This document shows positions 34,727 to 43,519 of a DNA stretch of 64,000 bases, piece after piece; position 1 is the first letter of the stretch; each line of letters starts with the position of its first letter. The notes beneath the pieces were generated by a model. That model did not search any database and was not told the origin of the DNA. It saw only the letters and a program-made list of their open reading frames with translations. Source of the stretch: Amycolatopsis umgeniensis (GTDB taxonomy: Bacteria > Actinomycetota > Actinomycetes > Mycobacteriales > Pseudonocardiaceae); contig NZ_JACHMX010000001.1 in the NCBI RefSeq assembly GCF_014205155.1, positions 5,766,001-5,830,000 on the forward strand. The letters run 5' to 3'. A program made the position numbers and the translations under genes.

Positions 34727-35730
34727 TGGACTATCGCCTCGATTTCGACGAGGAGATCGGGACGGCAGATGTCGACGTTCAAATAGACGACCCGCGCATC
34801 GGGAGAAAAGACTTCCTTGCACCGTGAGCGGACGAAGGGGATATCTTCGGGACGGCTCACATAAACCTTGATCAGGTCCAGGTCCTGGAGGGTGTAACCG
34901 CCTTCCGGCCGAACTTTCCCCAGATTTTCCGTGCTGATCAGTGTCGCGATGTTCTCCAAGGTGACATCGACCTGTCCCGAGATGTCTCCCTTGTGCACGG
35001 TTTCATCGCCGATGATGCTCGCGGTCCCGGAAATGTACAGGATTCCGTCGGTGAAGGTGGCTCGCGCGAAGCTCGGCGCTTTGGGGCCGTAGCTGTCCGG
35101 ATAGTGGTAGGCCGGGGTCTGGCGGGGGTTCTCCAGGTGGTGCACCTCGGCGTCGGCGCGTCCGGAGATGAAGTACAGGTACACGCCGTTGCCACGGGTG
35201 CCGATGCCGGTGGCCGCCGGGATGTGGAGGATCCTGCCCGCCCACAGGGCGAAGGCCTCGGCCCGGCCGGCGCAGAAATCGCGGTAGATCTCCATCCCGT
35301 CCGCGTTTTCGTCGATGATGCCGCCGACCAGGTTCCACATCCGCAGGATGTTCGGATAGCCGAGGCGGGTGGCGAGTTCGAAGGCGGAGTCGTAGGCGAT
35401 CCTGGCCGCGTCGCGATAGACGTCGCGCTCGCTGACCTGCACGGAGCAGAACAGATGGCGGCCGTCCACGGCGTAGACCAGGTTGCCTTCCTTGCCAGCC
35501 ACGACCGGGCCCGAAGCGGCGAAAACCTCGTGGAATCCCGGTTCGGTCTCCGTGGTCATCGGTACGCCCACCGTCGGCACGCCGTGGTGCAATTCCGGGG
35601 CGAACCCATTCTTTTCGAATGCAACGCGGGCAAGAATGTTCTGACTGTCCGATTTTTCTCCTGACTGCTCGAACTTCATGTTCGGCCTTGTGTCTTTCGG
35701 TGAGTTGAGCAGGTCGACAAACCCCGACAT
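34723..35730 (-). CDS. Chorismatase (FkbO/Hyg5 family), predicted 3-hydroxybenzoate-forming
   Basis: A 335-residue chorismatase, with the RidA-like fold duplicated. Diagnostic segments are ATGIGTRGNGVYLYFISGR, HHLENPRQTPAYHYP, SYGPKAPSFARATF and CRPDLLVEIEAI. The family splits chorismate into pyruvate plus either a dihydrodiol acid (FkbO type) or 3-hydroxybenzoate (Hyg5 type). Here Gly235, Cys322 and Glu329 lie at a constant offset of five from Hyg5 Gly240, Cys327 and Glu334 as I recall them, favouring the Hyg5 type. The start follows GAGGGGA. First gene of the operon chorismatase-ligase-transporter-DAHP synthase. Confidence 0.92.
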   Translation of the reverse strand: MSGFVDLLNSPKDTRPNMKFEQSGEKSDSQNILARVAFEKNGFAPELHHGVPTVGVPMTTETEPGFHEVFAASGPVVAGKEGNLVYAVDGRHLFCSVQVSERDVYRDAARIAYDSAFELATRLGYPNILRMWNLVGGIIDENADGMEIYRDFCAGRAEAFALWAGRILHIPAATGIGTRGNGVYLYFISGRADAEVHHLENPRQTPAYHYPDSYGPKAPSFARATFTDGILYISGTASIIGDETVHKGDISGQVDVTLENIATLISTENLGKVRPEGGYTLQDLDLIKVYVSRPEDIPFVRSRCKEVFSPDARVVYLNVDICRPDLLVEIEAIVQ

Positions 35731-36090
35731 CTGAATTCCCCTCAGAACAAGAGTCGCAGCTCTGCTGTCCGCGTCTTTGCGTGAAGTGTCTGGGCCGAGC
35801 TGGCCGATCGGAAATGTATCCGTATCCCGGCCGCAAGGTCAACTGCTGATAGGGAAAATGGGAATCGCCCGAATGGACCCTTGAAATACCGGGATGTCGG
35901 AGCTCGGAAGATCTTCCCGGGTTCCCGTGCGGGAACCCCTACGATTTCAGCGACGAGGCCGGGGGATCGGTACTGAAAACGCTTTTCGGTCCAGGGGGCT
36001 CGAGTGCGCGAAGTCTCTTAGCCTGCCCTTAGGAGCACTCAAAGTGCCCTACTGGCTTACGCCATCCGTCGGCAGATGGCCGTGAGACAA
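35731..36090. other. Gene-free upstream region of the chorismatase operon
   Basis: No credible gene. This ~360 bp stretch should contain the operon promoter. The only strong structure is the palindrome at 35919-35938. Base composition is more AT-rich than the surroundings near 35800-35890. Confidence 0.5.
35919..35938. promoter_or_regulatory. Perfect palindrome upstream of chorismatase operon
   Basis: GGGTTCCCG-TG-CGGGAACCC, 9-bp perfect arms with a 2-bp centre, 189 bp upstream of the chorismatase start. The near-absent loop suits a protein-binding site better than a terminator, but its regulator is unknown. Confidence 0.5.
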
Positions 36091-36136
36091 AGGAAAGCCC
36101 CCTTGCTCGCGCCTGGCGAGAGCAAAGGGGCTTCCT
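36091..36136. terminator. Imperfect hairpin, AAGCCCC/GGGGCTT type
   Basis: Arms AGGAAAGCCCCCTTGCTCGC and GCGAGAGCAAAGGGGCTTCC pair with two bulges. The inner AGCAAAGG resembles the recurrent repeat core. It lies downstream of parC in transcript sense. Confidence 0.55.
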
Positions 36137-36159
36137 GTAGGGCAGGGTGCCAGGCCGGG

Positions 36160-36205
36160 GCGAAGGGGGCTTTCGCCGCATCGCACGCAGGAAAGCTCCC
36201 TTCGC
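36160..36205. terminator. Hairpin downstream of parC
   Basis: GCGAAGGGGGCTTTC (36160-36174) pairs with GAAAGCTCCCTTCGC (36191-36205) with one G-T wobble. It begins 32 bp after the parC stop, in transcript sense, and is the likely terminator. Sequence relative of 15491-15567. Confidence 0.6.
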
Positions 36206-36236
36206 GTCACCACCCGGTCCCGGTCGCCCGGTGGGG

Positions 36237-38723
36237 TCAGTCGCGTTCGATGAGGTGGCCCACGACCTCGGGACCCGGGTGAGCGTGGCCGGAGCCGTCG
36301 CGGCGCGGGTCGATTTCGGGCAGTTCCACGGGGTCTCCGTTGCGGGCGGCACCGGCCGGGCGCGGGCCGATCCAGCCGACGACCAGCCGCGTCTCGCCCT
36401 TGAGGAACCGCTGAGCGCGGACCCCGCCTGTCGCGCGGCCCTTGGCCGGGTACTCGTTGAACGGCGTCACCTTCACGCTCGCGCCTGTCGCGGTGACGAC
36501 CATCGGCTCGCCGTGTTCGGCGTCGTCCGTGCGGACGGCGGCGAAGAACACGGCCTCGGCGTCACCGTTCAGGTTGATCCCGGCCATACCGCCGCCCTTG
36601 AGGCCTTGCGGCCGCACGAGGGAAGCGGCGTAGCGCAGCAGTGACGCCTCGGACGACAGGAACGCCAGAGTCTCGTTGCCGTCGGTGAGCCAAGTGGCGC
36701 CGACGACCTCGTCGCCGTCCTTCAAACTGATCACGTCGAACTCGTCCGAGCGGACCGGCCATTCCGGCGCGCACACCTTCACGACGCCGAGTTTCGTGCC
36801 GAGCGCGAGACCCGGGGAGCCGGCGGCCTGCTCGCCGAGCGGTGCCAGCCCGATGACGTGTTCACCCTTTTCCAGCGGTACCAGTTCCTTCGCGGCCATC
36901 CCACCGCGCAGCGAGACGGTGCCCGCCTGCTCGGGCAGCACCGGCAGCGGCAGCACGTCGGTCTTGAACGCGCGGCCGCGGTTGGTCACCAGCAGCACCT
37001 GACCGCGTGCGGTCGAGTGCACGACGGCGGACACCGAGTCGTGTTTGACGCGGCCGTTGCGCCGCCGCACCTCCGACGCCTCCTCCGATTCCGCGGCGGT
37101 CCGCGCCACCAGGCCGGTGGCGGAAAGGATCACCTGGCACGGGTCGTCGGTGACCTCCAGTGGACCGGACGGCTTCGACGCGGCGAGGACCTCCTTGAGG
37201 TCGCCGTCGATCAGCGCGGTGCGGCGTTCGGCCGGGGAGTCCTTGGCGACCTTGGCCAGCTCGGCCGAGACGACCTTCTTCAGCACTGTCTCGTCGTCGA
37301 GGATCTTCGACAGTTCGGCGATCTCGTCGCGCAGCTTGTCCTGCTCGGCCTCGAGTTCGATGCGGTCGTACCTCGTGAGCCGCCGCAGCGGGGTGTCCAG
37401 GATGTACGTCGCCTGGATCTCCGAGAGCTTGAACCGCTTCATCAGGCCGTCCTTCGCGGCCGCGGCGTTCTCGCTCTCGCGGATCAGCTTGATCACCTTG
37501 TCGATGTTGAGCAGGGCGGCGAGCAGGCCCTCGACCAGGTGCAGGCGCTCTTCGCGCTTGCGGCGGCGATAGCGCGTGCGGCGGGTGACGACTTCGTAGC
37601 GGTGGCTGAGGAAGACCTCCAGCAGCGCTTTGAGCCCCAGCGTCTGCGGCTGTCCGTTCACCAGTACCAGGTTGTTGATGCCGAAGGACTGCTCCAGCGG
37701 GGTCAGGCGGTACAGATCCGCCAGCAGCGCCTGCGGGTTCACGCCGACCTTGCATTCGACGACCAGCCGCGTGCCGTTCTCGCGGTCGGTGAGGTCCTTG
37801 ACGTCGGCGATCCCGGTGAGCCGCTTGGACTTGTTGACCTCGTCGGTGATCTTCTCGATCACCTTCTCCGGGCCGACGCCGTACGGCAGTTCGGTGACGG
37901 TGATCGCCTGGCGGCCGCGGCTGCCCTCCAGCGGCCCCGTTTCGGCGCTGGCGCGCATGCGCACCACGCCGCGGCCGGTCTCGTACGCGCGGCGGACCTC
38001 GTCCAAGCCCAGCAGCGAACCACCGGTCGGCAGGTCGGGGCCTGGGACGAACTCCATCAGCTTGTCGAGGGTGGCGTTCGGGTGGTTGATCAGCCACCTC
38101 GCCGCCCCGATGACCTCTGTCAGGTTGTGCGGGATCATGTTGGTCGCCATCCCGACCGCGATCCCGGAAGTGCCGTTGACCAGCAGGTTCGGGAAAGCCG
38201 CGGGCAGCACCGACGGCTCTTCGAGCGAACCGTCGTAGTTCGGCCGGAAGTCGACGGTGTCCTCGCCGAGCTCGCCGACCAGCAGCATCGCCTCGGGAGA
38301 CAGCCGCGCCTCGGTGTATCGCGAGGCGGCGGGGCCGTCGTCGGGAGAGCCGAAGTTGCCGTGCCCGTCGATCAGCGGGACGTTGAGCGAGAAGTCCTGT
38401 GCGAGCCGGACCATCGCGTCGTAGATCGCCGTTTCGCCGTGCGGGTGGTACTTACCCATCACGTCGCCGGTCACCCGCGCAGACTTCACGTACGCGTGCG
38501 TCGGCCGGTAGCCGTTCTCGTTCATCGAGTACATGATCCGGCGGTGGACCGGCTTCAGCCCGTCCCGCGCGTCCGGGAGGGCCCGCGAATGGATGACGGA
38601 GTAGGCGTACTCCAGGTACGAGTCCTCGATCTCCGTCTTCAGCGAGTTGTCGAAGACGTTCGCGCCGGGCTTGTCGAACGCTGACGGGTCGACCTTGGTG
38701 GTGGTGCCCTTACGGCGTGCCAT
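36237..38723 (-). CDS. parC: DNA topoisomerase IV subunit A
   Basis: An 828-residue type IIA topoisomerase A subunit. Breakage-reunion domain features include GLKPVHRRIMYSM, the quinolone-region helix YHPHGETAIYDAMVRLAQ and the catalytic Tyr in AASRYTEARLS. The C-terminal beta-pinwheel follows (SLRGGMAAKELV and similar blades), lacking a clear GyrA box (QRRGGKG-like), which favours ParC over GyrA. At the position of GyrA Ser83 this protein has Thr. parE lies 29 bp upstream, forming a parE-parC operon that separates replicated chromosomes. Confidence 0.9.
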   Translation of the reverse strand: MARRKGTTTKVDPSAFDKPGANVFDNSLKTEIEDSYLEYAYSVIHSRALPDARDGLKPVHRRIMYSMNENGYRPTHAYVKSARVTGDVMGKYHPHGETAIYDAMVRLAQDFSLNVPLIDGHGNFGSPDDGPAASRYTEARLSPEAMLLVGELGEDTVDFRPNYDGSLEEPSVLPAAFPNLLVNGTSGIAVGMATNMIPHNLTEVIGAARWLINHPNATLDKLMEFVPGPDLPTGGSLLGLDEVRRAYETGRGVVRMRASAETGPLEGSRGRQAITVTELPYGVGPEKVIEKITDEVNKSKRLTGIADVKDLTDRENGTRLVVECKVGVNPQALLADLYRLTPLEQSFGINNLVLVNGQPQTLGLKALLEVFLSHRYEVVTRRTRYRRRKREERLHLVEGLLAALLNIDKVIKLIRESENAAAAKDGLMKRFKLSEIQATYILDTPLRRLTRYDRIELEAEQDKLRDEIAELSKILDDETVLKKVVSAELAKVAKDSPAERRTALIDGDLKEVLAASKPSGPLEVTDDPCQVILSATGLVARTAAESEEASEVRRRNGRVKHDSVSAVVHSTARGQVLLVTNRGRAFKTDVLPLPVLPEQAGTVSLRGGMAAKELVPLEKGEHVIGLAPLGEQAAGSPGLALGTKLGVVKVCAPEWPVRSDEFDVISLKDGDEVVGATWLTDGNETLAFLSSEASLLRYAASLVRPQGLKGGGMAGINLNGDAEAVFFAAVRTDDAEHGEPMVVTATGASVKVTPFNEYPAKGRATGGVRAQRFLKGETRLVVGWIGPRPAGAARNGDPVELPEIDPRRDGSGHAHPGPEVVGHLIERD

Positions 38724-38752
38724 TGCTCAAAGCTCCTTGAATAGCAACGAAA

Positions 38753-40804
38753 TCAGGCGTCGATGGCTTCGCGGTCGACCCGGTCGGAGGATTCGACCAG
38801 CCAGTTGCGGCGCGGCTCGACCTTCTCGCCCATCAACAGTTCGAGCGCGTTCTCCGCGGCTTCGACGTCGTCGAGGGTGATCCGGCGGACCGAGCGGGTG
38901 GCCGGGTTCATCGTGGTGTCCCACAGTTCGTCGGCGTCCATTTCGCCGAGGCCCTTGAACCGCGGCACCGGCGTGACGATCTGCTTGCCCGCGCGCTCCA
39001 GCGCGGCGAACTTGGTCTCCATCTCCTTCTGGGTGAAGGTGAAGTGGGTCTCCGGGTTGCGGCCCTTGGTGACCAGTTTGTGCAGCGGCGGCATCGCGGC
39101 GTAGAGCCTGCCGTCCTCGATGACCGGCCGCATGTACTTGGCGAACAGCGTGATCAGCAGCGTCCGGATGTGCGAACCGTCGACGTCCGCGTCGGCCATC
39201 AGGATCACCCGGCCATAGCGCATGGTCGTGAGGTCGAACGTGCGTCCGCTGCCCGCGCCGAGCACCTGCACGATCGAGGCGATCTCGGCGTTCTTCAAGG
39301 TGTCGCCGAGCGACGCCTTCTGGACGTTGAGGATCTTGCCGCGCAAGGGAAGCAGCGCCTGGTACTCCGACACGCGAGCCATCCGCGCCGAACCGAGCGC
39401 GCTGTCACCCTCGACGAGGAACAGTTCGCTGCGGGAGACGCCGGTGGTGCGGCAGTCGACCAGCTTCGGCGGCATGGCCGCGCCCTCGAGCGCGGTCTTG
39501 CGCCGGGCGGCGTCCTTCTGCTGCTTCTGGGTGAGCCGGACGCGTGCCGCGTCGACCACCTTCTGCAGCACGATCTTCGCCTCGGACTTGGTCTTGCGCT
39601 CTTCGGTCCAGGCGCGGATGTGCTTGTCGACGATGCCCTGGATGACGCGGGTGATCCCGGCGGTGGACAGTTCGTCCTTGGTCTGCGACGTGAACTGCGG
39701 TTCCGGCAGCCGGACGTGGACGACCGCCGTCATGCCTTCGAGGACGTCCTCGACCGTCGGCATGTCCTCCTTGGGCTTGAGCAGCCCGCGGGTTTTGGAG
39801 ATGGCGTCCTGCAAGGACTTCAGCACGGCGCGGTCGAAGCCGCGCCGGTGCGTGCCGCCGTGCACGTTGCGGATGGTGTTGGTGAAGCACTCCACCGTGC
39901 GCTCGTAGCCGGTGCCCCAGCGCAGCGCGACCTCGATCTCCGCGTGACGCTCCACATTGGACTGCATGACACCGCTGGCGTCGGCGGCGTTCTCCTTGTA
40001 CGTGCCCTCGCCGTTGATGATCAGCGTGCCACAGACGGGCTTTTCGCTGTCCGGGGCGAGGAAGTCGACCATGTCGGCGAGGCCGTTGGGGAAGTGGAAG
40101 GTCTCTTCGCTGATCGAGTCGTCGACGGCGGTGCGCAGGATGTACGTGACGCCGGGGACCAGGAAGGCGGTGTTGCGCATCTTGGCGCGGACGCCTTCGA
40201 CGTCGAGCACCGCGCCGGTCTCGAAGTAGCGCGAGTCGTACCAGTACCGGATCGACGTTCCGCCGCGCTCGCCGCGCTTCATCTTCCCGGTGATGTTCAG
40301 CCCGGACCTGCGGGTGAACTTCGCCTTCGGGCCCGGCCCGTCGAACACGCCGGGGACGCCGTGCGCGAACGACATCTGGTGGACCTTGCCGTCCTGCTTC
40401 ACGGTGACGTCGAAGCGGTGCGACAGCGCGTTCACCGCCGAAGCGCCGACGCCGTGCAGGCCGCCGGAGGTCTTGTAGCCCGAGCCGCCGAACTTGCCGC
40501 CGGCGTGCAGCCTCGTCAGCACCAGCTCGACACCGGACAAACCGGACTTGGCGTGGGTGCCGGTGGGGATGCCGCGGCCGTCGTCGTCGACCTGGACGCT
40601 GCCGTCGGCGTGCAGGGTGACCACGATCTTCGCGGCGTGACCCGCCACACCTTCATCGGTCGAGTTGTCCACGACCTCGGAGAACAGGTGGTTGATGCCG
40701 CGGCTGTCGGTGGAGCCGATGTACATCCCGGGGCGCTTGCGGACCGCTTCCAGACCCTCGAGATGCGTCAGGTCGTCGGCCCCGTACAGGGTCTCAGCAG
40801 TCAC
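38753..40804 (-). CDS. parE: DNA topoisomerase IV subunit B
   Basis: A 683-residue GHKL ATPase/TOPRIM subunit. ATP-binding motifs are VVDNSTDEGVAG and DDDGRGIPTGTH, with GGLHGVGASAVNALS as the lid. The TOPRIM Glu is in FLVEGDSALGSA (as in ParE-type EGDSA) and its acidic pair is in LMADADVDGSHIRTL. GTG 40804 was chosen because AGGAG lies 8 nt upstream and the protein then starts VTAETLYGADDLTHLEGLEA, the family norm. Paired with parC. Confidence 0.92.
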   Translation of the reverse strand: MTAETLYGADDLTHLEGLEAVRKRPGMYIGSTDSRGINHLFSEVVDNSTDEGVAGHAAKIVVTLHADGSVQVDDDGRGIPTGTHAKSGLSGVELVLTRLHAGGKFGGSGYKTSGGLHGVGASAVNALSHRFDVTVKQDGKVHQMSFAHGVPGVFDGPGPKAKFTRRSGLNITGKMKRGERGGTSIRYWYDSRYFETGAVLDVEGVRAKMRNTAFLVPGVTYILRTAVDDSISEETFHFPNGLADMVDFLAPDSEKPVCGTLIINGEGTYKENAADASGVMQSNVERHAEIEVALRWGTGYERTVECFTNTIRNVHGGTHRRGFDRAVLKSLQDAISKTRGLLKPKEDMPTVEDVLEGMTAVVHVRLPEPQFTSQTKDELSTAGITRVIQGIVDKHIRAWTEERKTKSEAKIVLQKVVDAARVRLTQKQQKDAARRKTALEGAAMPPKLVDCRTTGVSRSELFLVEGDSALGSARMARVSEYQALLPLRGKILNVQKASLGDTLKNAEIASIVQVLGAGSGRTFDLTTMRYGRVILMADADVDGSHIRTLLITLFAKYMRPVIEDGRLYAAMPPLHKLVTKGRNPETHFTFTQKEMETKFAALERAGKQIVTPVPRFKGLGEMDADELWDTTMNPATRSVRRITLDDVEAAENALELLMGEKVEPRRNWLVESSDRVDREAIDA

Positions 40805-41034
40805 TGGGTCTTTCTCCTGGAGTCGTGGCTCGCGAACTTGCTCGTGACGGTGGCGTTCAACGCGACACCGTACTGGAGGATATCCGTCCCCTCTGACAGT
40901 TAGTCTTCTCCAGCGCCCTCGGTGTGGCGAACAGCCCTGTCCCGATGGCCGGGTCACGGCCGCCGAATCGATTTCCTCGTCTCGCGGATGAGGCGATATC
41001 GTTTCCGGTGTCACAGGGTGACGGGGGGAAGGAA

Positions 41035-41976
41035 GTGGTCGTCGGACTCGGTCCCAGGCGCGCGTCGACCGTACAGCGCGTCGTGAGTCTTTGGTACTTC
41101 GTGGCGGTCGTCCTGTCGCTCGGCGTGCTCGCGCCGTTGGCGTTCGTGCACGCCGCGTGGCGGCTGCGGCGGGCCGTCCTGTGGCTCTACGTGCTCGCCT
41201 ACTCGGCGGTGTCGTGTCTGATGCTCTACTCGCTCGCGCTGGCGGGCGACGAGGACAACACGGAGATCGCGTTCGGCTTCCTCTGGTTCTTCGGCACGAT
41301 CCTGTTCGTCACCGTGTCCTGTGTGCACCTCGCCCTGCTGCGGAAGAGGATCCTCTACCCGCCGCCCACGGTGTGGGTGGAATCCGGCATGCACTGCGGG
41401 CTGTTCTCGATCGACATCGCCGGGTTCGGGCAGGTCGGGCGCAGCAGCGAGATCTTCGTCCAGGTCCGGCGGATGCTCTTCGGCGTGCTGGAGAACGCCT
41501 TCGAGGGCAGCGGGATCGCCTGGCAGGCCTGCCTGAGGCGGGACACCGGGGACGGGATGATCGTGGTCGTCCCGCCGCAGTTCCCGAAGTTCAGGCTGGT
41601 GTACCCGCTCCTTTCCCAGCTCGCGGCGGAACTGGCCAGGTACAACGTGGTCACGGCGCCCGAGCTGCGGATCCGGGTGCGGGTCGCGATCCACGCGGGT
41701 GAGGTCACGCTCGACGAATACGGCGTGACGGGGCGGCCGAAGGTGCTGCTGGCCCGGCTGCTCGATTCACGGGTGCTGCGTGACGCGCTGTCCGAGGCGC
41801 CGGACGGCTCGCCCATGGTCGTGCTCGTGTCGGACCGGTTCCACGAGGACGTCCAGGACCAGGGCGGCCCCGGTCTCGACACGATGAGCTACCGGCAGGT
41901 GCTCGTGCACGAGAAGGAGACCGAGGTCCGCGCCTGGCTGCACGTCCCGGATCCGGTGATCAGAGCGCTGCCGTGA
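41035..41976 (+). CDS. Membrane protein with nucleotidyl-cyclase-like domain
   Basis: A 313-residue protein. The first ~110 residues form about three membrane helices (VVSLWYFVAVVLSLGVLAPL; LWLYVLAYSAVSCLML; FGFLWFFGTILFVTV). The soluble part resembles class III adenylate/guanylate cyclases: FSIDIAGFGQ holds a candidate metal Asp, GDGMIVVVPP the second, and RIRVRVAIHAGEV the conserved strand. The transition-state Arg/Asn helix is not clear, so activity is doubtful. GTG 41035 follows GGGGGGAAGG. Its 3' end overlaps the opposing GH76 gene by 17 nt. Confidence 0.7.
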   Translation: MVVGLGPRRASTVQRVVSLWYFVAVVLSLGVLAPLAFVHAAWRLRRAVLWLYVLAYSAVSCLMLYSLALAGDEDNTEIAFGFLWFFGTILFVTVSCVHLALLRKRILYPPPTVWVESGMHCGLFSIDIAGFGQVGRSSEIFVQVRRMLFGVLENAFEGSGIAWQACLRRDTGDGMIVVVPPQFPKFRLVYPLLSQLAAELARYNVVTAPELRIRVRVAIHAGEVTLDEYGVTGRPKVLLARLLDSRVLRDALSEAPDGSPMVVLVSDRFHEDVQDQGGPGLDTMSYRQVLVHEKETEVRAWLHVPDPVIRALP

Positions 41977-43384
41977 GGACCTCCAGCGCGCTGTGCTGAC
42001 GGGCGGCGTCGACCTTGTCGACCGGCCCCGCCCAGCGCAGGCCGTGCTGGTCGAGCGACGTGCGGTTGTGCGCGATCGTCGAGTTCGCTTGGCGCGTCAG
42101 GTAAGCGCGGTACGGCCTGCCCGCCAGCGCCCGGTCCAGCTCGCCGAGGTTGCGGGCGTACGCGCCCTTGAACGACGGTCCGTCGGCGCCGCAGTCGCCG
42201 GACTCGCACGGGTCGCGCAGGATTCCGTTCGTGTGCAGCAGCGGCGTCGTGGTGGAGGCGTCCGCGAGCCGGCGGGCGCGGGTGAGCAGGGCGGCGTCGC
42301 CGGTCGCGCGGTTCAGTTCGAGCAGCGCGCCGAGGACGATGCCCTGGTTGTAACTCCAGACGGCCTGCCCGTTGTTGGCGCAGGAGGAGTTCAGGCCGTC
42401 GTTGATCAGGTCGCTCCCGTTGATCATGCCGCTCGCGCGGAACCAGTCCCAGACCTCGCGTGCCCGTGCGAGCTGGACCGTCTCGCCGGGGAGCCGGTTG
42501 TGCAGGGACGCGGCGACCTTGACGTACAGCTCGTTGGTGACGGCGTTCTTGTACGTCTTCGCCGTCGACCACCACAGTCCGCCGCCGCAGGTCCCGTCGC
42601 GGTAGGAGTACATGTAGTCCGCCGCGATGACGGCGGTGTCGAGATAGCGGCGGTCCTTGGTCAGGTCGTAGGCGCGGATCCAGGCGAGCGCCCACCAGCC
42701 GGTGTCGTCGATGTACTCGTTCGTGAAGTTGCTGCCTCGGTTGCGGTCGAAGGTGTTGGCGATCGCGTAGCGGTAGTTCCGTGAGCCGGTGCGGGTGCTG
42801 TAGTCGAGGATCGCGGTGAGCGCGTTCGCCGAATTCCACCAGCCCGTGGTCTGCCAGAGCCCGGTGCCGTTGTCGTAGAACTGCATGAGCGCGGTGGCCG
42901 CGGCTTCGGTGCGGTCGTTCGCGGCGACCGTGGTGCGGAACCACGGCGTGCAGGCGATTTCCGGCCGGTTGCCCGCTTTCCCGCAGGCGCGCAGAGCGCC
43001 GAAACGGTGGGTGGCGGGATCGTCCGCGTTGAACATCAGGGTCCGCCAGCCGCGTTGGCCGTCGGGGATCTTCGTGTCGCCGATCCGGCTGTCGCCCGCC
43101 CAGGTGCGGCCGCCGTCGAAGGAGCGGTCGAGCCAGACCTCGTCGCCGGGGTCGCCGGTGCCGATGCTGCCCCAGCCCATGTCGTCGCCGTCGGAGAGAT
43201 GCAGCGTGATGCCGCGCCCCCAGACCGTCGCCGTGCCGGGTCTTCTCTCGCCGACGGCCAGCGCGGGATCGCGGAGATCGCAGTACTGGGCGCAGATCGT
43301 CGCGGTGACGGTGGGTTCGGGAGTGGTGGTGGCCGGTGTGAGAGCGAATGTCAACGTTGTCACAAGCAGGGAGGTGAGCCACAT
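41960..43384 (-). CDS. Secreted GH76-family glycoside hydrolase
   Basis: A 474-residue exported protein with an N-terminal signal (MWLTSLLVTTLTFALTPA). An N-terminal ~120-residue region looks like a separate beta-rich module with paired cysteines. The C-terminal domain is a six-hairpin (alpha/alpha)6 barrel with the catalytic Asp pair in NEYIDDTGWWALAWIRAYD and GGGLWWSTAKTYKNAVTNEL, typical of GH76 alpha-1,6-mannanases. ATG 43384 puts the signal peptide first; an in-frame GTG at 43408 would add eight residues. Substrate probably alpha-mannan or a related cell-wall glycan. Confidence 0.85.
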   Translation of the reverse strand: MWLTSLLVTTLTFALTPATTTPEPTVTATICAQYCDLRDPALAVGERRPGTATVWGRGITLHLSDGDDMGWGSIGTGDPGDEVWLDRSFDGGRTWAGDSRIGDTKIPDGQRGWRTLMFNADDPATHRFGALRACGKAGNRPEIACTPWFRTTVAANDRTEAAATALMQFYDNGTGLWQTTGWWNSANALTAILDYSTRTGSRNYRYAIANTFDRNRGSNFTNEYIDDTGWWALAWIRAYDLTKDRRYLDTAVIAADYMYSYRDGTCGGGLWWSTAKTYKNAVTNELYVKVAASLHNRLPGETVQLARAREVWDWFRASGMINGSDLINDGLNSSCANNGQAVWSYNQGIVLGALLELNRATGDAALLTRARRLADASTTTPLLHTNGILRDPCESGDCGADGPSFKGAYARNLGELDRALAGRPYRAYLTRQANSTIAHNRTSLDQHGLRWAGPVDKVDAARQHSALEVLTAAL

Positions 43385-43477
43385 GGATTCGAGTGTGAGG
43401 GCGGCCACTTTCCCGGCCGATCAAGTCACCCTTTCGGCCTGCTTCGATGGTCTGGAATACTTCTCGCGCGCGTGAGG

Positions 43478-43489
43478 TTGAACGCTCAA
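43478..43489. promoter_or_regulatory. Possible operator TTGAACGCTCAA
   Basis: TTGA-ACGC-TCAA, a short palindrome 31 bp upstream of the luciferase-like monooxygenase start. It resembles sites used by MarR/HxlR-type redox regulators, but no regulator gene is adjacent. Confidence 0.35.
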
Positions 43490-43519
43490 GCAACAACAAC
43501 CCGGGATAGGGAGCAGGTC

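Noticed and set aside
35894..36085. A 63-residue open frame between parC and chorismatase
   Set aside because: Basic, low-complexity translation, no ribosome-binding site, overlaps a palindrome.
38753..40903. A 619-residue open frame antisense to parE (39044-40903, plus strand)
   Set aside because: It mirrors the codons of a clearly real gene; high third-position GC leaves antisense frames open. No domain or start signal.
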